Below, in pieces: positions 7,196-14,809 of a stretch of DNA of 64,000 nt. The notes beneath the pieces are model-generated. The model was not told the DNA's origin and searched no databases. It saw only the letters and a list, made by a program, of their open reading frames with translations. Source of the stretch: an uncultured Eubacteriales bacterium (lineage in GTDB: Bacteria > Bacillota > Clostridia > Oscillospirales > CAG-272); NCBI GenBank assembly GCA_934432675.1, contig CAKRYT010000005.1:1-64000 (forward strand), given 5' to 3'. Numbering within the stretch: position 1 is the first letter of the stretch; each line of letters opens with the position of its first letter. A program made the position numbers and the translations under genes.

Positions 7196-9070
7196 TCAAT
7201 CCATAAAGAATCGCGTGTATTTTTTGAGTTTCGCGTCGGTAAAGAGCGTATAGCCGTAATAATTGACTGTCAGATTTTTCAGGTAGCTCTTATTCACCAC
7301 ATAAAAGTTCTGGTTGAATACCAGCGGAATGATCGGCATATCCGCAAGGAGCTGCTCCTCCGCACGGTGCAGGAGTTCGGCGCGCGCCTTCAAGTCCGCG
7401 GTTTCATATGCCTGCCGGATCAGCGTATCGTATGCCTCACTGCGATAGCCGGCATAGTTCCCCACCGCGAAATTGCCGTTCTTATCCGTCGCGGCACTGT
7501 ATGCCGCCCAGTCGTAACCGTTACCGTTCATAGCGGAGGTCAGCGTCGCCAGAACCGAGAAGGCATTGGTGGACATCATCTGATAGTCGATACCGATGAC
7601 ATCAAAATCACGATGCACATAGCGGTATTGCAGGTGCGAGACCTTCGTCTCCGTTGCATTGTCGGACCCGCTCGTACTACCCTCTTTGGGCTCGCCCTCC
7701 TGCCGGATGATCGCCGCCGACACGGGCTCGATCGTCACCGTATATCCGAGTGCCTCCCACTGCGCCTTGACGTACTCTGCGATGGTACGGTGCTCTTCCC
7801 TGTCAAGACACGTCAGCGTGAAAGCACCGGTGGCGGCACCGATCTCATTCAGTTTCGCCTTTGCCTCGTCAATGGAGAGTTCCGCCGTCGCGGAAATCAG
7901 GTTTCCGCCTTTCTTGCGGAAGGATTGTCCGTTGGAGCCGGACTTCGCATTCCAGACACCGTAGGAGACCAGGCCGGTGGCAGGGCGGCCGAAGGTGATC
8001 AGGTCGACGATTGCCTGGCGATCCAGCACCTTGGAGAGAATGGAACGGACCTGCGGGTCGCCGAACAAAGGATTGTCATTGTTGAACACGTAGGTGTATG
8101 TAGACATACTGTCGTTCACGACCGCTTTTTTCTCGGCCTCCTTACGGTCTGCCAGTGTCAGCTCCGCCATGTAGAACACGGTATGCTCCACCGCTTTCGT
8201 AACTTTCTGCATCAGCAAATCGTACTGTCCGGCAAGATGATCCGTATCGCTCGCCTCGTCCGAGACGTTCCATTGGGTACGCAGGAAGTACGGCAACACG
8301 AAATGATCCACGGACTTACCGGAGTCCTCGGGGCGATGGTAACCGTCGTTACGCGCCAAGGTAAAGTAGCCCTGCTGGCTGTCAAGCTGTCGCAGCAGGA
8401 ACGGGCCGTTCGTATAGCAACTGCTGCTGGTACCGTTCGACCAAGTATACCGGCTGTCGGGTGCATCGACCGTCTCGTAGTGCACGGGGGCGGTCGCAAT
8501 GTACGTCAGATTACGGAGGAAAGCGTCCACGTTCGTGTCTTCGCGTTCAAACGCGATTTTCAGGATGGTCCCGTCCTTCTCCGACCACACGCCGAGATCG
8601 TCGAGAGGAACGTACGAGGCATCCTCGCCCGACGCGGCGTTCTTGATGGCATACGCATTCTTGATGTCGTAAAGCAGCGTCGCGGCAGGAAACGCTTTCC
8701 CGGGGTTCAGGAGCCGTTTCCACGCATAAATCACGTCTTTCGCAAGGACACGGGAGCCGTTCGACCAGTAGGTCTCGCGGAGTTCGACCGTCAGCGTCGC
8801 CGTCTTTTTATCATAGTCGTATTTCTTGGCGAGGGCGGGGTGAATATCCCCGTCGTCATCCAGCGAGAACAACGGCTCGTACAGCAGGTACATGACGGAG
8901 AGCACAGAGTCATCGACAAAATCCGCCGCCGGGTCAAACCCGTACACGCGGTCGGTCAGATAGACGCTGATCTGTGCGCCCTCGTCCTCCTCCCCGCAGG
9001 AAGTGAGTCCGAGCATACTGCCCAGTACCAAAGCAGCGAGCAAAAGCAGGCTGACAATCCGTTTCTTCAT
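7196..9070 (-). CDS. Peptide ABC transporter substrate-binding lipoprotein (SBP_bac_5 family)
   Basis: A 624-residue extracytoplasmic solute-binding protein. The N-terminus is a lipoprotein signal (KKR, a leucine-rich core, lipobox LTSC with Cys25), so it is anchored to the outer face of the membrane. The body fits the OppA/DppA family: FDPA near the start, YEPLF, TYWSNG, DVIYAWKRLLNP, a central SIL-type ligand region, and a C-terminal PIIPLVFNQNFYV. GGAGGTTTTCCTG precedes the ATG at 9070. No permease or ATPase genes are nearby, so it is an orphan that must use transporter parts from elsewhere. Its ligand cannot be told from sequence. Confidence 0.88.
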   Translation of the reverse strand: MKKRIVSLLLLAALVLGSMLGLTSCGEEDEGAQISVYLTDRVYGFDPAADFVDDSVLSVMYLLYEPLFSLDDDGDIHPALAKKYDYDKKTATLTVELRETYWSNGSRVLAKDVIYAWKRLLNPGKAFPAATLLYDIKNAYAIKNAASGEDASYVPLDDLGVWSEKDGTILKIAFEREDTNVDAFLRNLTYIATAPVHYETVDAPDSRYTWSNGTSSSCYTNGPFLLRQLDSQQGYFTLARNDGYHRPEDSGKSVDHFVLPYFLRTQWNVSDEASDTDHLAGQYDLLMQKVTKAVEHTVFYMAELTLADRKEAEKKAVVNDSMSTYTYVFNNDNPLFGDPQVRSILSKVLDRQAIVDLITFGRPATGLVSYGVWNAKSGSNGQSFRKKGGNLISATAELSIDEAKAKLNEIGAATGAFTLTCLDREEHRTIAEYVKAQWEALGYTVTIEPVSAAIIRQEGEPKEGSTSGSDNATETKVSHLQYRYVHRDFDVIGIDYQMMSTNAFSVLATLTSAMNGNGYDWAAYSAATDKNGNFAVGNYAGYRSEAYDTLIRQAYETADLKARAELLHRAEEQLLADMPIIPLVFNQNFYVVNKSYLKNLTVNYYGYTLFTDAKLKKYTRFFMD

Positions 9071-9168
9071 CAGGAAAACCTCCGGTTCCACTGCCGAGGC
9101 GGCAGTCATCGCATAACACGGCACCCACCATGAGCACACGGGCGCGTCGTTTCACTATGTCACTCCGT

Positions 9169-9197
9169 ATCATAGCATATTCCCCGCGCTCTTGCAA
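9169..9197 (-). promoter_or_regulatory. Promoter of the peptide-binding lipoprotein gene
   Basis: TTGCAA (9192-9197) and TATGAT (9169-9174) on the minus strand, 17-bp spacer. It gives a leader of about 90 nt. Confidence 0.6.
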
Positions 9198-9338
9198 GAG
9201 AAAACGGCGGCAGTTTGCCAGTTTTGGTCGTGTTGCACAAGTTTTTCCGCACCATTTGTTAATATTTCAGAAAAGCATTCCTTTATTGTATAAGAAGTAC
9301 GTCGTCCGTCCAATCCTCTCGGAAACGGAGGTATGCAC

Positions 9339-10178
9339 ATGATTCATCTCAGTCAACTGGCGGGCGACTTACGCACTGACCTCGCCGCGGAACGGCGGCG
9401 CGCAAACCCGGACACGCCCGGTGTCGATTTCACGGAGCGGCGAGAGGGCGTGATCGGCATCACGCGGCTGACCGTCACCGGCGAAGAGGGGGCACGCGAA
9501 ATCGGAAAACCGTGCGGCACCTACCTGACGCTCGCCTTCCCTGCCCTTTTCGACATAGGCGGCGGCGAGGCGCGGCACGCGGGGGAGGTCATCGCGCGGC
9601 ATCTCTCCGAACTTTTGCCGCAGGAAAACGGCCGCCCGCTGCTGATCGCGGGGCTCGGGAACCGCGGACTCACGGCAGACGCCGTCGGTCCTGCCACCAC
9701 CGACAAGATCACCGCAACGGGGCATCTGCGCGACAGCGGGATCTGTGTCCTCACCCCCGGTGTCACGGGGCAAAGCGGCACGGAGGCGGGGCGGCTCATC
9801 CGGGGGGCGGCACGCGAGCTGAACGCACGCGCCGTCATCGTCATCGACGCGCTCTGCGCGCGCTCGTCGGATCGGCTCGCCTGCACGATACAGATCTGCG
9901 ACACCGGACTGACCCCAGGCAGCGGCATCCGACTGCCCCGCGGTGCCGTCAACCGGGAAACCGTCGGTGTGCCGGTCATCGCCGTCGGTGTACCGACCAT
10001 CGTCTCCTCCGCGGCACTCGTATACGACGCCCTGGAAATGGCAGGTGCCGACGAGATCCCGGAAGCCTTCACCGATCTTTTCCGTGACACGACCCTCTAT
10101 GTATGCCCGAAATGTATTGACGAGGGGGTGGAGAACGCCGCCCGGTTGCTCGCCGACGGCATCTCACGGCTCGGATAG
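9339..10178 (+). CDS. gpr: GPR endopeptidase (spore protease)
   Basis: Degrades small acid-soluble spore proteins during germination; made in the forespore as a zymogen and processed. The 279-residue protein has the family signature GLGNRGLTADAVGP (residues 105-118, with the conserved Asp114), followed by TPGVTGQSGTEAG and VIVIDALCAR, which carries a second conserved Asp. The N-terminal acidic stretch contains the propeptide (TPGVDFTER). The start at 9339 is chosen because GGAGG (9327-9331) is 7 nt upstream; a Met at 9333 is too close. spoIVA follows after 62 bp. No sporulation-type promoter could be assigned with confidence. Confidence 0.95.
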   Translation: MIHLSQLAGDLRTDLAAERRRANPDTPGVDFTERREGVIGITRLTVTGEEGAREIGKPCGTYLTLAFPALFDIGGGEARHAGEVIARHLSELLPQENGRPLLIAGLGNRGLTADAVGPATTDKITATGHLRDSGICVLTPGVTGQSGTEAGRLIRGAARELNARAVIVIDALCARSSDRLACTIQICDTGLTPGSGIRLPRGAVNRETVGVPVIAVGVPTIVSSAALVYDALEMAGADEIPEAFTDLFRDTTLYVCPKCIDEGVENAARLLADGISRLG

Positions 10179-10240
10179 TTCTACCGCCGCATACCGCCGC
10201 ATAGGATTTTACAAAAAACCAGCAGTGCGGAGGACAAAGC

Positions 10241-11716
10241 ATGACCGAGCAAGGTATTTATCGCGATATCGCGGAACGCACGGGGGGCGACATCTACATC
10301 GGCGTCGTCGGGCCCGTACGCACGGGAAAATCCACCTTTATCCGAAGATTCATGGACGAGTGCGTCCTCCCCTACATCGAGGACGAATATGACAGGACCC
10401 GCACCGTGGACAGCATGCCGCAGGCGGCGTCCGGCAGGACCGTCATGACCGCGGAGCCCAAGTTCATCCCCGATGAATCGGTACGCATCCGCATGGGTGA
10501 CACCGCCATGAACGTCAAGATGATCGACTGCGTCGGTTATCTCATCCCGGAGGCACTGGGGCAAAACGAAAACGGGACGCCCCGCATGGTCAACACCCCT
10601 TGGAGCGAGGAGCCCATGCCCTTTGCCGAGGCGGCGGAAATCGGTACGCAAAAGGTCATTTGCGAGCACGCGACCATCGGTATGGTCGTCACGACCGACG
10701 GCACCATAGGAGAGATCCCGCGGGAAAGTTATCTGGGAGCGGAGGAGCGCGTCATCGGTGAACTGAAAGCACTCGGGAAACCGTTTGCCATCATCCTGAA
10801 CTCCGCACGCCCGAACAGCGACGAAGCGAGAGAACTCGCCCTCTCTTTGGAGAAAAAATACGAAACGCCCGTCGCGCTCGTCAACTGCCTCGAACTGAAC
10901 GAAACGGACATCCGACACATTCTGAAACTGCTGCTCGACGAATTCCCCGTGACGGAACTCGTCTTCCGTGTCCCGGGCTGGCTCTCCGTCACCGACCGGC
11001 AACACCCCCTGCGTGAGAGCGTATTCTCCGAAATCGCCGGCATCAGCGACGGGATCGCCAAGATGGGGGACATTGCACACGTCCTATCCGATGCCAATCG
11101 GAAAGAGGCGGGTCGCACCTATGAAATCACCGAGCTCTCCGCCGGGGACGGCACCGGGGAGATCACACTGACCCTGCCCGCCGAACTGTTCTATTCCGTC
11201 ATCGGTGACATGACGGGGCTCACCGTAGAGGACGACGCCTCCCTGCTCTCCCTCATGCGGGAACTCGCGACGTGCAAGACCAACTGGGAGAAGGTCGCCG
11301 CGGCACTCTCCGATGTCGGCGAGAGCGGCTACGGCATCGTGATGCCCGCAAAGGATGAGATGCGCCTCGAAGAGCCGCGCCTCACCAAGCAACCGGGCGG
11401 CTGGGGGGTCAAACTCCGCGCCTCCGCACGCTCCATCCATATGATCCGCGCCAATATCGAGACGGAAATCAACCCCGTCATCGGCACGGAGGAGCAGGCA
11501 AAGGAAATGGTCGCCTACCTGCAAGGCGAATTTGAAGAAGATCCCGAACGCGTCTGGGACTTCAATATGTTCGGGAAGAGCCTCTACGAAATGCTCGGCG
11601 AGGGCATCAAAGTCAAGATGCAGAATATGCCCGAAGAATCGCGCACCAAGATGTCCGAGACGCTCGAAAGAATCGTCAACGAAGGCAGCGGCGGACTCAT
11701 CTGCATCCTGCTGTAA
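10241..11716 (+). CDS. spoIVA: Stage IV sporulation protein A (SpoIVA)
   Basis: ATP-hydrolysing scaffold that polymerises on the forespore surface as the basement layer of the spore coat. The 491-residue length is the usual one. A Walker A motif GPVRTGKST lies at residues 24-32, followed by the Sensor Thr-rich region (GRTVMTAEPKFIP) and MIDCVGYLIPEA, all typical of SpoIVA. The C-terminal domain ends GSGGLICILL, matching the family's conserved tail. GCGGAGGACAAAGC precedes the ATG. Upstream is a tandem decamer (TACCGCCGCA twice, 10182-10201) that may lie in the promoter region. Its presence shows the organism makes endospores. Confidence 0.97.
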   Translation: MTEQGIYRDIAERTGGDIYIGVVGPVRTGKSTFIRRFMDECVLPYIEDEYDRTRTVDSMPQAASGRTVMTAEPKFIPDESVRIRMGDTAMNVKMIDCVGYLIPEALGQNENGTPRMVNTPWSEEPMPFAEAAEIGTQKVICEHATIGMVVTTDGTIGEIPRESYLGAEERVIGELKALGKPFAIILNSARPNSDEARELALSLEKKYETPVALVNCLELNETDIRHILKLLLDEFPVTELVFRVPGWLSVTDRQHPLRESVFSEIAGISDGIAKMGDIAHVLSDANRKEAGRTYEITELSAGDGTGEITLTLPAELFYSVIGDMTGLTVEDDASLLSLMRELATCKTNWEKVAAALSDVGESGYGIVMPAKDEMRLEEPRLTKQPGGWGVKLRASARSIHMIRANIETEINPVIGTEEQAKEMVAYLQGEFEEDPERVWDFNMFGKSLYEMLGEGIKVKMQNMPEESRTKMSETLERIVNEGSGGLICILL

Positions 11717-11720
11717 CCGA

Positions 11721-11750
11721 CAAAAACAAAGGCGGTGGGCACCCACCGCC
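11721..11750. terminator. Bidirectional terminator between spoIVA and the kinase-like gene
   Basis: 9-bp stem GGCGGTGGG/CCCACCGCC (11731-11739 with 11742-11750). The minus-strand flank is TTTGTTTTTG, the plus flank only TTCTGT, so it is stronger for the minus-strand gene. Confidence 0.8.
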
Positions 11751-11755
11751 TTCTG

Positions 11756-12277
11756 TCACTCTCCCGCATCCCGTATCATCGTGCGGAGGAGTGCAATGAA
11801 CGCCCCCTCCGCTTCGGCGACGGAACGGTCGTTCATGAAGTAATAATCGTACGGATAATTTTCGACGAGGTCATCCGCCGTGTTCCCGTACTTCCCCGTT
11901 TTTTTTGCCATACGGTCCCCCCCGCGGACAAGCAGCGTCTTCGCCGCGCCCCCCGTCAGACGCACAAATTTCGCAATCTCCTGCGGCTCCCGGATATGGA
12001 CGAACATGATCTCCTCATCCCCGTCGAGAAACGCACGGTATTGCCGGTCCAGCCACCGGCTCGGATAATCGTTATAGGCAATGGTCAGGAGTTTGAGATC
12101 GGACAAAAACTTTCTCGCGCGGTCCGTCTTCTCCCCGTTCCACCCGCACATGGCGGCAATCTCCTTGATCGGCGTTATGGAAGAAACGTTCCGCACGCGG
12201 TATTGCCCCGCCGCGATGTTGCAGAGCGTATCCTTACCGACCCCGCCGGCACCGTTGATGACGACCGTCAGTTTCAT
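11756..12277 (-). CDS. P-loop NTPase, nucleotide- or dephospho-kinase-like
   Basis: A 173-residue protein starting with a Walker A motif, INGAGGVGKDT (residues 8-18); the GxxGxGKDT form is typical of small-molecule kinases of the nucleoside-monophosphate and dephospho-CoA kinase type. MFVHIREPQEI in the middle and a basic lid-like GGDRMAKKTGKYG follow. The substrate is not evident. The start at 12277 is supported by the promoter immediately upstream, which excludes an in-frame GTG at 12310; AGAGGA precedes it. Found next to spoIVA, but on the opposite strand with its own promoter. Confidence 0.65.
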   Translation of the reverse strand: MKLTVVINGAGGVGKDTLCNIAAGQYRVRNVSSITPIKEIAAMCGWNGEKTDRARKFLSDLKLLTIAYNDYPSRWLDRQYRAFLDGDEEIMFVHIREPQEIAKFVRLTGGAAKTLLVRGGDRMAKKTGKYGNTADDLVENYPYDYYFMNDRSVAEAEGAFIALLRTMIRDAGE

Positions 12278-12312
12278 CTCATCCCGTCCTCTTTTTGTTT
12301 TTTTCTCCACTC

Positions 12313-12341
12313 ATTATATAGGCTTGCCGCCGCTTTGTCAA
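12313..12341 (-). promoter_or_regulatory. Promoter of the P-loop kinase-like gene
   Basis: Full consensus TTGACA (12336-12341), 17 bp, TATAAT (12313-12318) on the minus strand; start site near 12306, about 30 bp before the ATG. Confidence 0.75.
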
Positions 12342-12442
12342 TTCCGTCGCAAAATATTCGCGGTGCCCCTTTTCTTCGCCGCAGATCTGTGTTACAATCA
12401 TCTTGAAATCCACTCATTTTTTCATGAAAGAGGAGTACCGTC

Positions 12443-13456
12443 ATGCAAACCACCGTTTTCGGCATTCTCCCCGACGGGCGCACCGTCCGGGAATACACAC
12501 TGGAAAATAAAAACTTCTCCGTTTCTTTCATCTCCTGGGCGGGAGCCATCCGCAAATTCATCGCCTGGGGCAGAGACATCATCTGCGGTTTCGATACCCT
12601 CGAAGACTACCTAACGGACACCAGCCACCAGGGGGCCCTGGTCGGCAGATATGCCAACCGCATCGCGGACGGCCGCTTCACCCTGAACGGCAAAGAATAT
12701 CAGCTGGAAAAGAATGACCGCGGCGGGTGCGTGCATCTGCACGGCGGTGCGCGCGGCTACTCGCGCCGCCTCTGGGAGGTCCTCGCCGCGGGTGACGACT
12801 TCGTTACCTTCCACATGGACTCCCCCGATGGGGACAGCGGGTACCCCGGTCACCTCGTCGTCGACGTGACCTATCGGCTCGCGGAAGACGGACTCCTCAT
12901 CGACTATACCGCGACGACGGATGCGGACACGCCGATCTGCCTGACCAACCACGGCTACTGGAATCTCCTCGGCTGCGGCGGCGGTAAAGTGTACGATGCC
13001 AGGGTCATGATCAACGCCGAAGAATACAGCCCCGTCGACCCCGACACCATGATCCCGACAGGTCACGCCAAAGTGGCAGGGACCGTTTTCGATCTGCGGA
13101 CGCCGACGCGGCTCGGGGATCGCATCTCGGAGAATTTCGGCGGGTACGACCACAACTTTCTCCTCCGCGGTACCCCCGTCGAGGCATGCGACGGGACTTC
13201 GCTAGCACTCGCCGCAACGGTCGAAGACGGCGGAATGCGTATAACGGTGCTGACCGACCAGCCCTGCGTCCAATTTTATATGGCAAACGGTCTGCGCGGC
13301 AAAACGCCCTTCAAGGGGGGTGTCCGCCAGGACGTACACACTGCCTACTGTTTCGAGACGCAGACGGAGCCGGACGGTCCGAACCGCGGCGAGGCCATCC
13401 TGCACCCGGACGGAGTCTACCGGCACACCAGTTTTTACCGCATTGAAAAAATCTGA
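12443..13456 (+). CDS. galM: Aldose 1-epimerase (galactose mutarotase)
   Basis: Interconverts alpha and beta anomers of galactose and glucose in the cytoplasm. The 337-residue protein shows the family motifs GRYANRIADGRF, HLHGGARGYSRRLW (catalytic His region), LTNHGYWNL (second His), and the C-terminal FETQTEPDGPN with the catalytic Glu before it in the GalM pattern. AAAGAGGAGTACCGTC precedes the ATG. It stands alone, with no other galactose genes near, and a strong terminator follows. Confidence 0.93.
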   Translation: MQTTVFGILPDGRTVREYTLENKNFSVSFISWAGAIRKFIAWGRDIICGFDTLEDYLTDTSHQGALVGRYANRIADGRFTLNGKEYQLEKNDRGGCVHLHGGARGYSRRLWEVLAAGDDFVTFHMDSPDGDSGYPGHLVVDVTYRLAEDGLLIDYTATTDADTPICLTNHGYWNLLGCGGGKVYDARVMINAEEYSPVDPDTMIPTGHAKVAGTVFDLRTPTRLGDRISENFGGYDHNFLLRGTPVEACDGTSLALAATVEDGGMRITVLTDQPCVQFYMANGLRGKTPFKGGVRQDVHTAYCFETQTEPDGPNRGEAILHPDGVYRHTSFYRIEKI

Positions 13457-13477
13457 TCCCCATCGGACGAAATGCGT

Positions 13478-13516
13478 CGTCGGGCACCGTGAAAGCGGTG
13501 TCCGACGTATTTTTTT
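13478..13516 (+). terminator. Terminator of galM
   Basis: 11-bp stem (13479-13489 with 13496-13506, one G-T pair) and a T run of about 8. It insulates galM from the ribosomal operon. Confidence 0.85.
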
Positions 13517-13643
13517 CACAAAATTGCGGCAAAAATATCGTGCACGGCATTTTCAAAAATGAGAGATATAACGAGAAAAAACGAGAAAACAAGAGCACTT
13601 GCCTGTGTAAAATAATTTTTATGATTTTTTTCGCAAAAATGTG

Positions 13644-13672
13644 TTGACAAGCCGCCGACCCCATGCTATAAT
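13644..13672 (+). promoter_or_regulatory. Promoter of the rplM-rpsI operon
   Basis: TTGACA (13644-13649), 17 bp, TATAAT (13667-13672): perfect consensus. The leader to the rplM start is only about 40 nt and carries GGAGG; no autoregulatory structure could be identified by eye. Confidence 0.85.
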
Positions 13673-13720
13673 GCAAAGGCTAAAACCAAGGAAACCCACA
13701 GAATATTTGGAGGAAAAATC

Positions 13721-14146
13721 ATGTCCACTTACATGGCAAACGCGAACACCATCGAGCGTAGATGGTTCGTGATCGATGCGGCAAACAAGCCGCTCGGGCG
13801 CATTGCCGTTGCCGCCGCGAACATTCTCCGCGGTAAGCACCGCCCCGAGTACACCCCTCATGTCGATTGCGGGGAATTCGTCATCATCATCAACGCATCC
13901 AAAGCGATCCTGACCGGCAAGAAGATGGATCAGAAACTCTATCAGCACCACTCCGGCTACATCGGAGGGCTCAAAACCGAGACCTACCGCCACATGATGG
14001 AGACCAACCCCGAGAAGGCTGTCCGTCTCGCGGTCAAGGGGATGCTCCCCCACAACAGCATCGGCGATAAGTCCATCACCCGCCTGAAAGTCTATGCCGG
14101 CGGCGAGCACGAGCAGCAGGCACAGAAGCCCATCGCGGTTGACTAA
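13721..14146 (+). CDS. rplM: 50S ribosomal protein L13
   Basis: Large-subunit ribosomal protein, early assembly. 141 residues, the normal bacterial length. Recognisable by RRWFVIDAANKPLGRIA, the GKHRPEYTPHVDCGEFVIIIN stretch around residue 40-60 and KGMLPHNSIGD. TTTGGAGGAAAAATC precedes the ATG. Followed after 23 bp by rpsI, the standard L13-S9 operon order. Confidence 0.97.
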   Translation: MSTYMANANTIERRWFVIDAANKPLGRIAVAAANILRGKHRPEYTPHVDCGEFVIIINASKAILTGKKMDQKLYQHHSGYIGGLKTETYRHMMETNPEKAVRLAVKGMLPHNSIGDKSITRLKVYAGGEHEQQAQKPIAVD

Positions 14147-14169
14147 GGTCGAGAAAGGAAGAAACAGAT

Positions 14170-14571
14170 ATGTATACCAGTGCAAAGCCTTATTTCTACG
14201 GCACCGGCAGACGTAAAAAGTCTGTTGCGCGCGTTCGTCTTTATCCCGGCACCGGCGTCTTCACGATCAACGGCAAGACGGCTGACGAATACTTCGGGCT
14301 CGACACGCTCAAACTCATCATCAACCAGCCCTTCGGCGTGACCGAAACCACCGGCAAGTTCGACGTTGTCACCACCGTTCGCGGCGGCGGCATCTCCGGG
14401 CAGGCAGGCGCGATCCGCCACGGTATCGCCCGTGCGCTCGTCCTCGCCGACGAAGCCAACAAGCCCCTGCTCAAAAAAGCAGGTCTCCTGACGCGTGACC
14501 CTCGTATGAAGGAGAGAAAGAAGTACGGTCTCAAAGCCGCACGTCGCGCTCCGCAGTTCTCCAAGAGATAA
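14170..14571 (+). CDS. rpsI: 30S ribosomal protein S9
   Basis: Small-subunit ribosomal protein whose C-terminal tail reaches the P-site tRNA. 133 residues; the family marks YGTGRRKKSVARVR, GGGISGQAGAIRHGIARAL and the terminal RRAPQFSKR (ends in the conserved Lys-Arg) are all present. GAAAGGAAG lies upstream. Last gene of the operon. Confidence 0.97.
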   Translation: MYTSAKPYFYGTGRRKKSVARVRLYPGTGVFTINGKTADEYFGLDTLKLIINQPFGVTETTGKFDVVTTVRGGGISGQAGAIRHGIARALVLADEANKPLLKKAGLLTRDPRMKERKKYGLKAARRAPQFSKR

Positions 14572-14584
14572 TCGGATTTACGAC

Positions 14585-14612
14585 AAAAGCACCGCTTCGG
14601 CGGTGCTTTTTT
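14585..14612 (+). terminator. Terminator of rplM-rpsI
   Basis: Stem AAGCACCGC/GCGGTGCTT around a TTCG tetraloop (14596-14599), followed by T6. Confidence 0.9.
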
Positions 14613-14630
14613 GTACCTATGGGGTCGCGC

Positions 14631-14688
14631 CGTGTATCCGCGGCGTGGCGTGTATCCGTGGCGTGTATTCATGCCGCGGATACACGCC
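14631..14688. repeat. Direct and inverted 14-16 bp repeats forming alternative hairpins
   Basis: CGTGTATCCGCGGC (14631-14644) recurs slightly changed at 14649-14662, and the inverse GCCGCGGATACACG lies at 14673-14686. The inverse copy pairs perfectly with the first copy (14 bp) and over 16 bp with the second (14647-14662 with 14673-14688, one G-T). It lies in the convergent gap between rpsI and the VWA operon and has no T tract directly after it. Confidence 0.7.
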
Positions 14689-14724
14689 AAAAATATGAGC
14701 CCGTCACCGACAATCCGCGCAAAC

Positions 14725-14763
14725 AAAATCCCCTCCCCGTTTTGTACGGAGAGGGGAAATTTT
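14725..14763. terminator. Terminator at the end of the MoxR/VWA operon
   Basis: 11-bp stem with one mismatch (14730-14740 with 14746-14756) and AT-rich flanks on both sides, ATTTTGTTT on the minus side. Position suits ending the minus-strand operon that stops at 14810. Confidence 0.6.
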
Positions 14764-14809
14764 CATACCTGCGCGTATGGGTGCGCTTTGCGTTCTCCCC
14801 GGCAATCGG

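Noticed and set aside
9240..9335. A sigma-F/G promoter before gpr
   Set aside because: GCATT and GTATA occur, but no -10 element lies at the right distance, so no call was made.
13673..13720. An L13 leader regulatory RNA before rplM
   Set aside because: The leader is only about 40 nt and I could not draw the known structure by eye.
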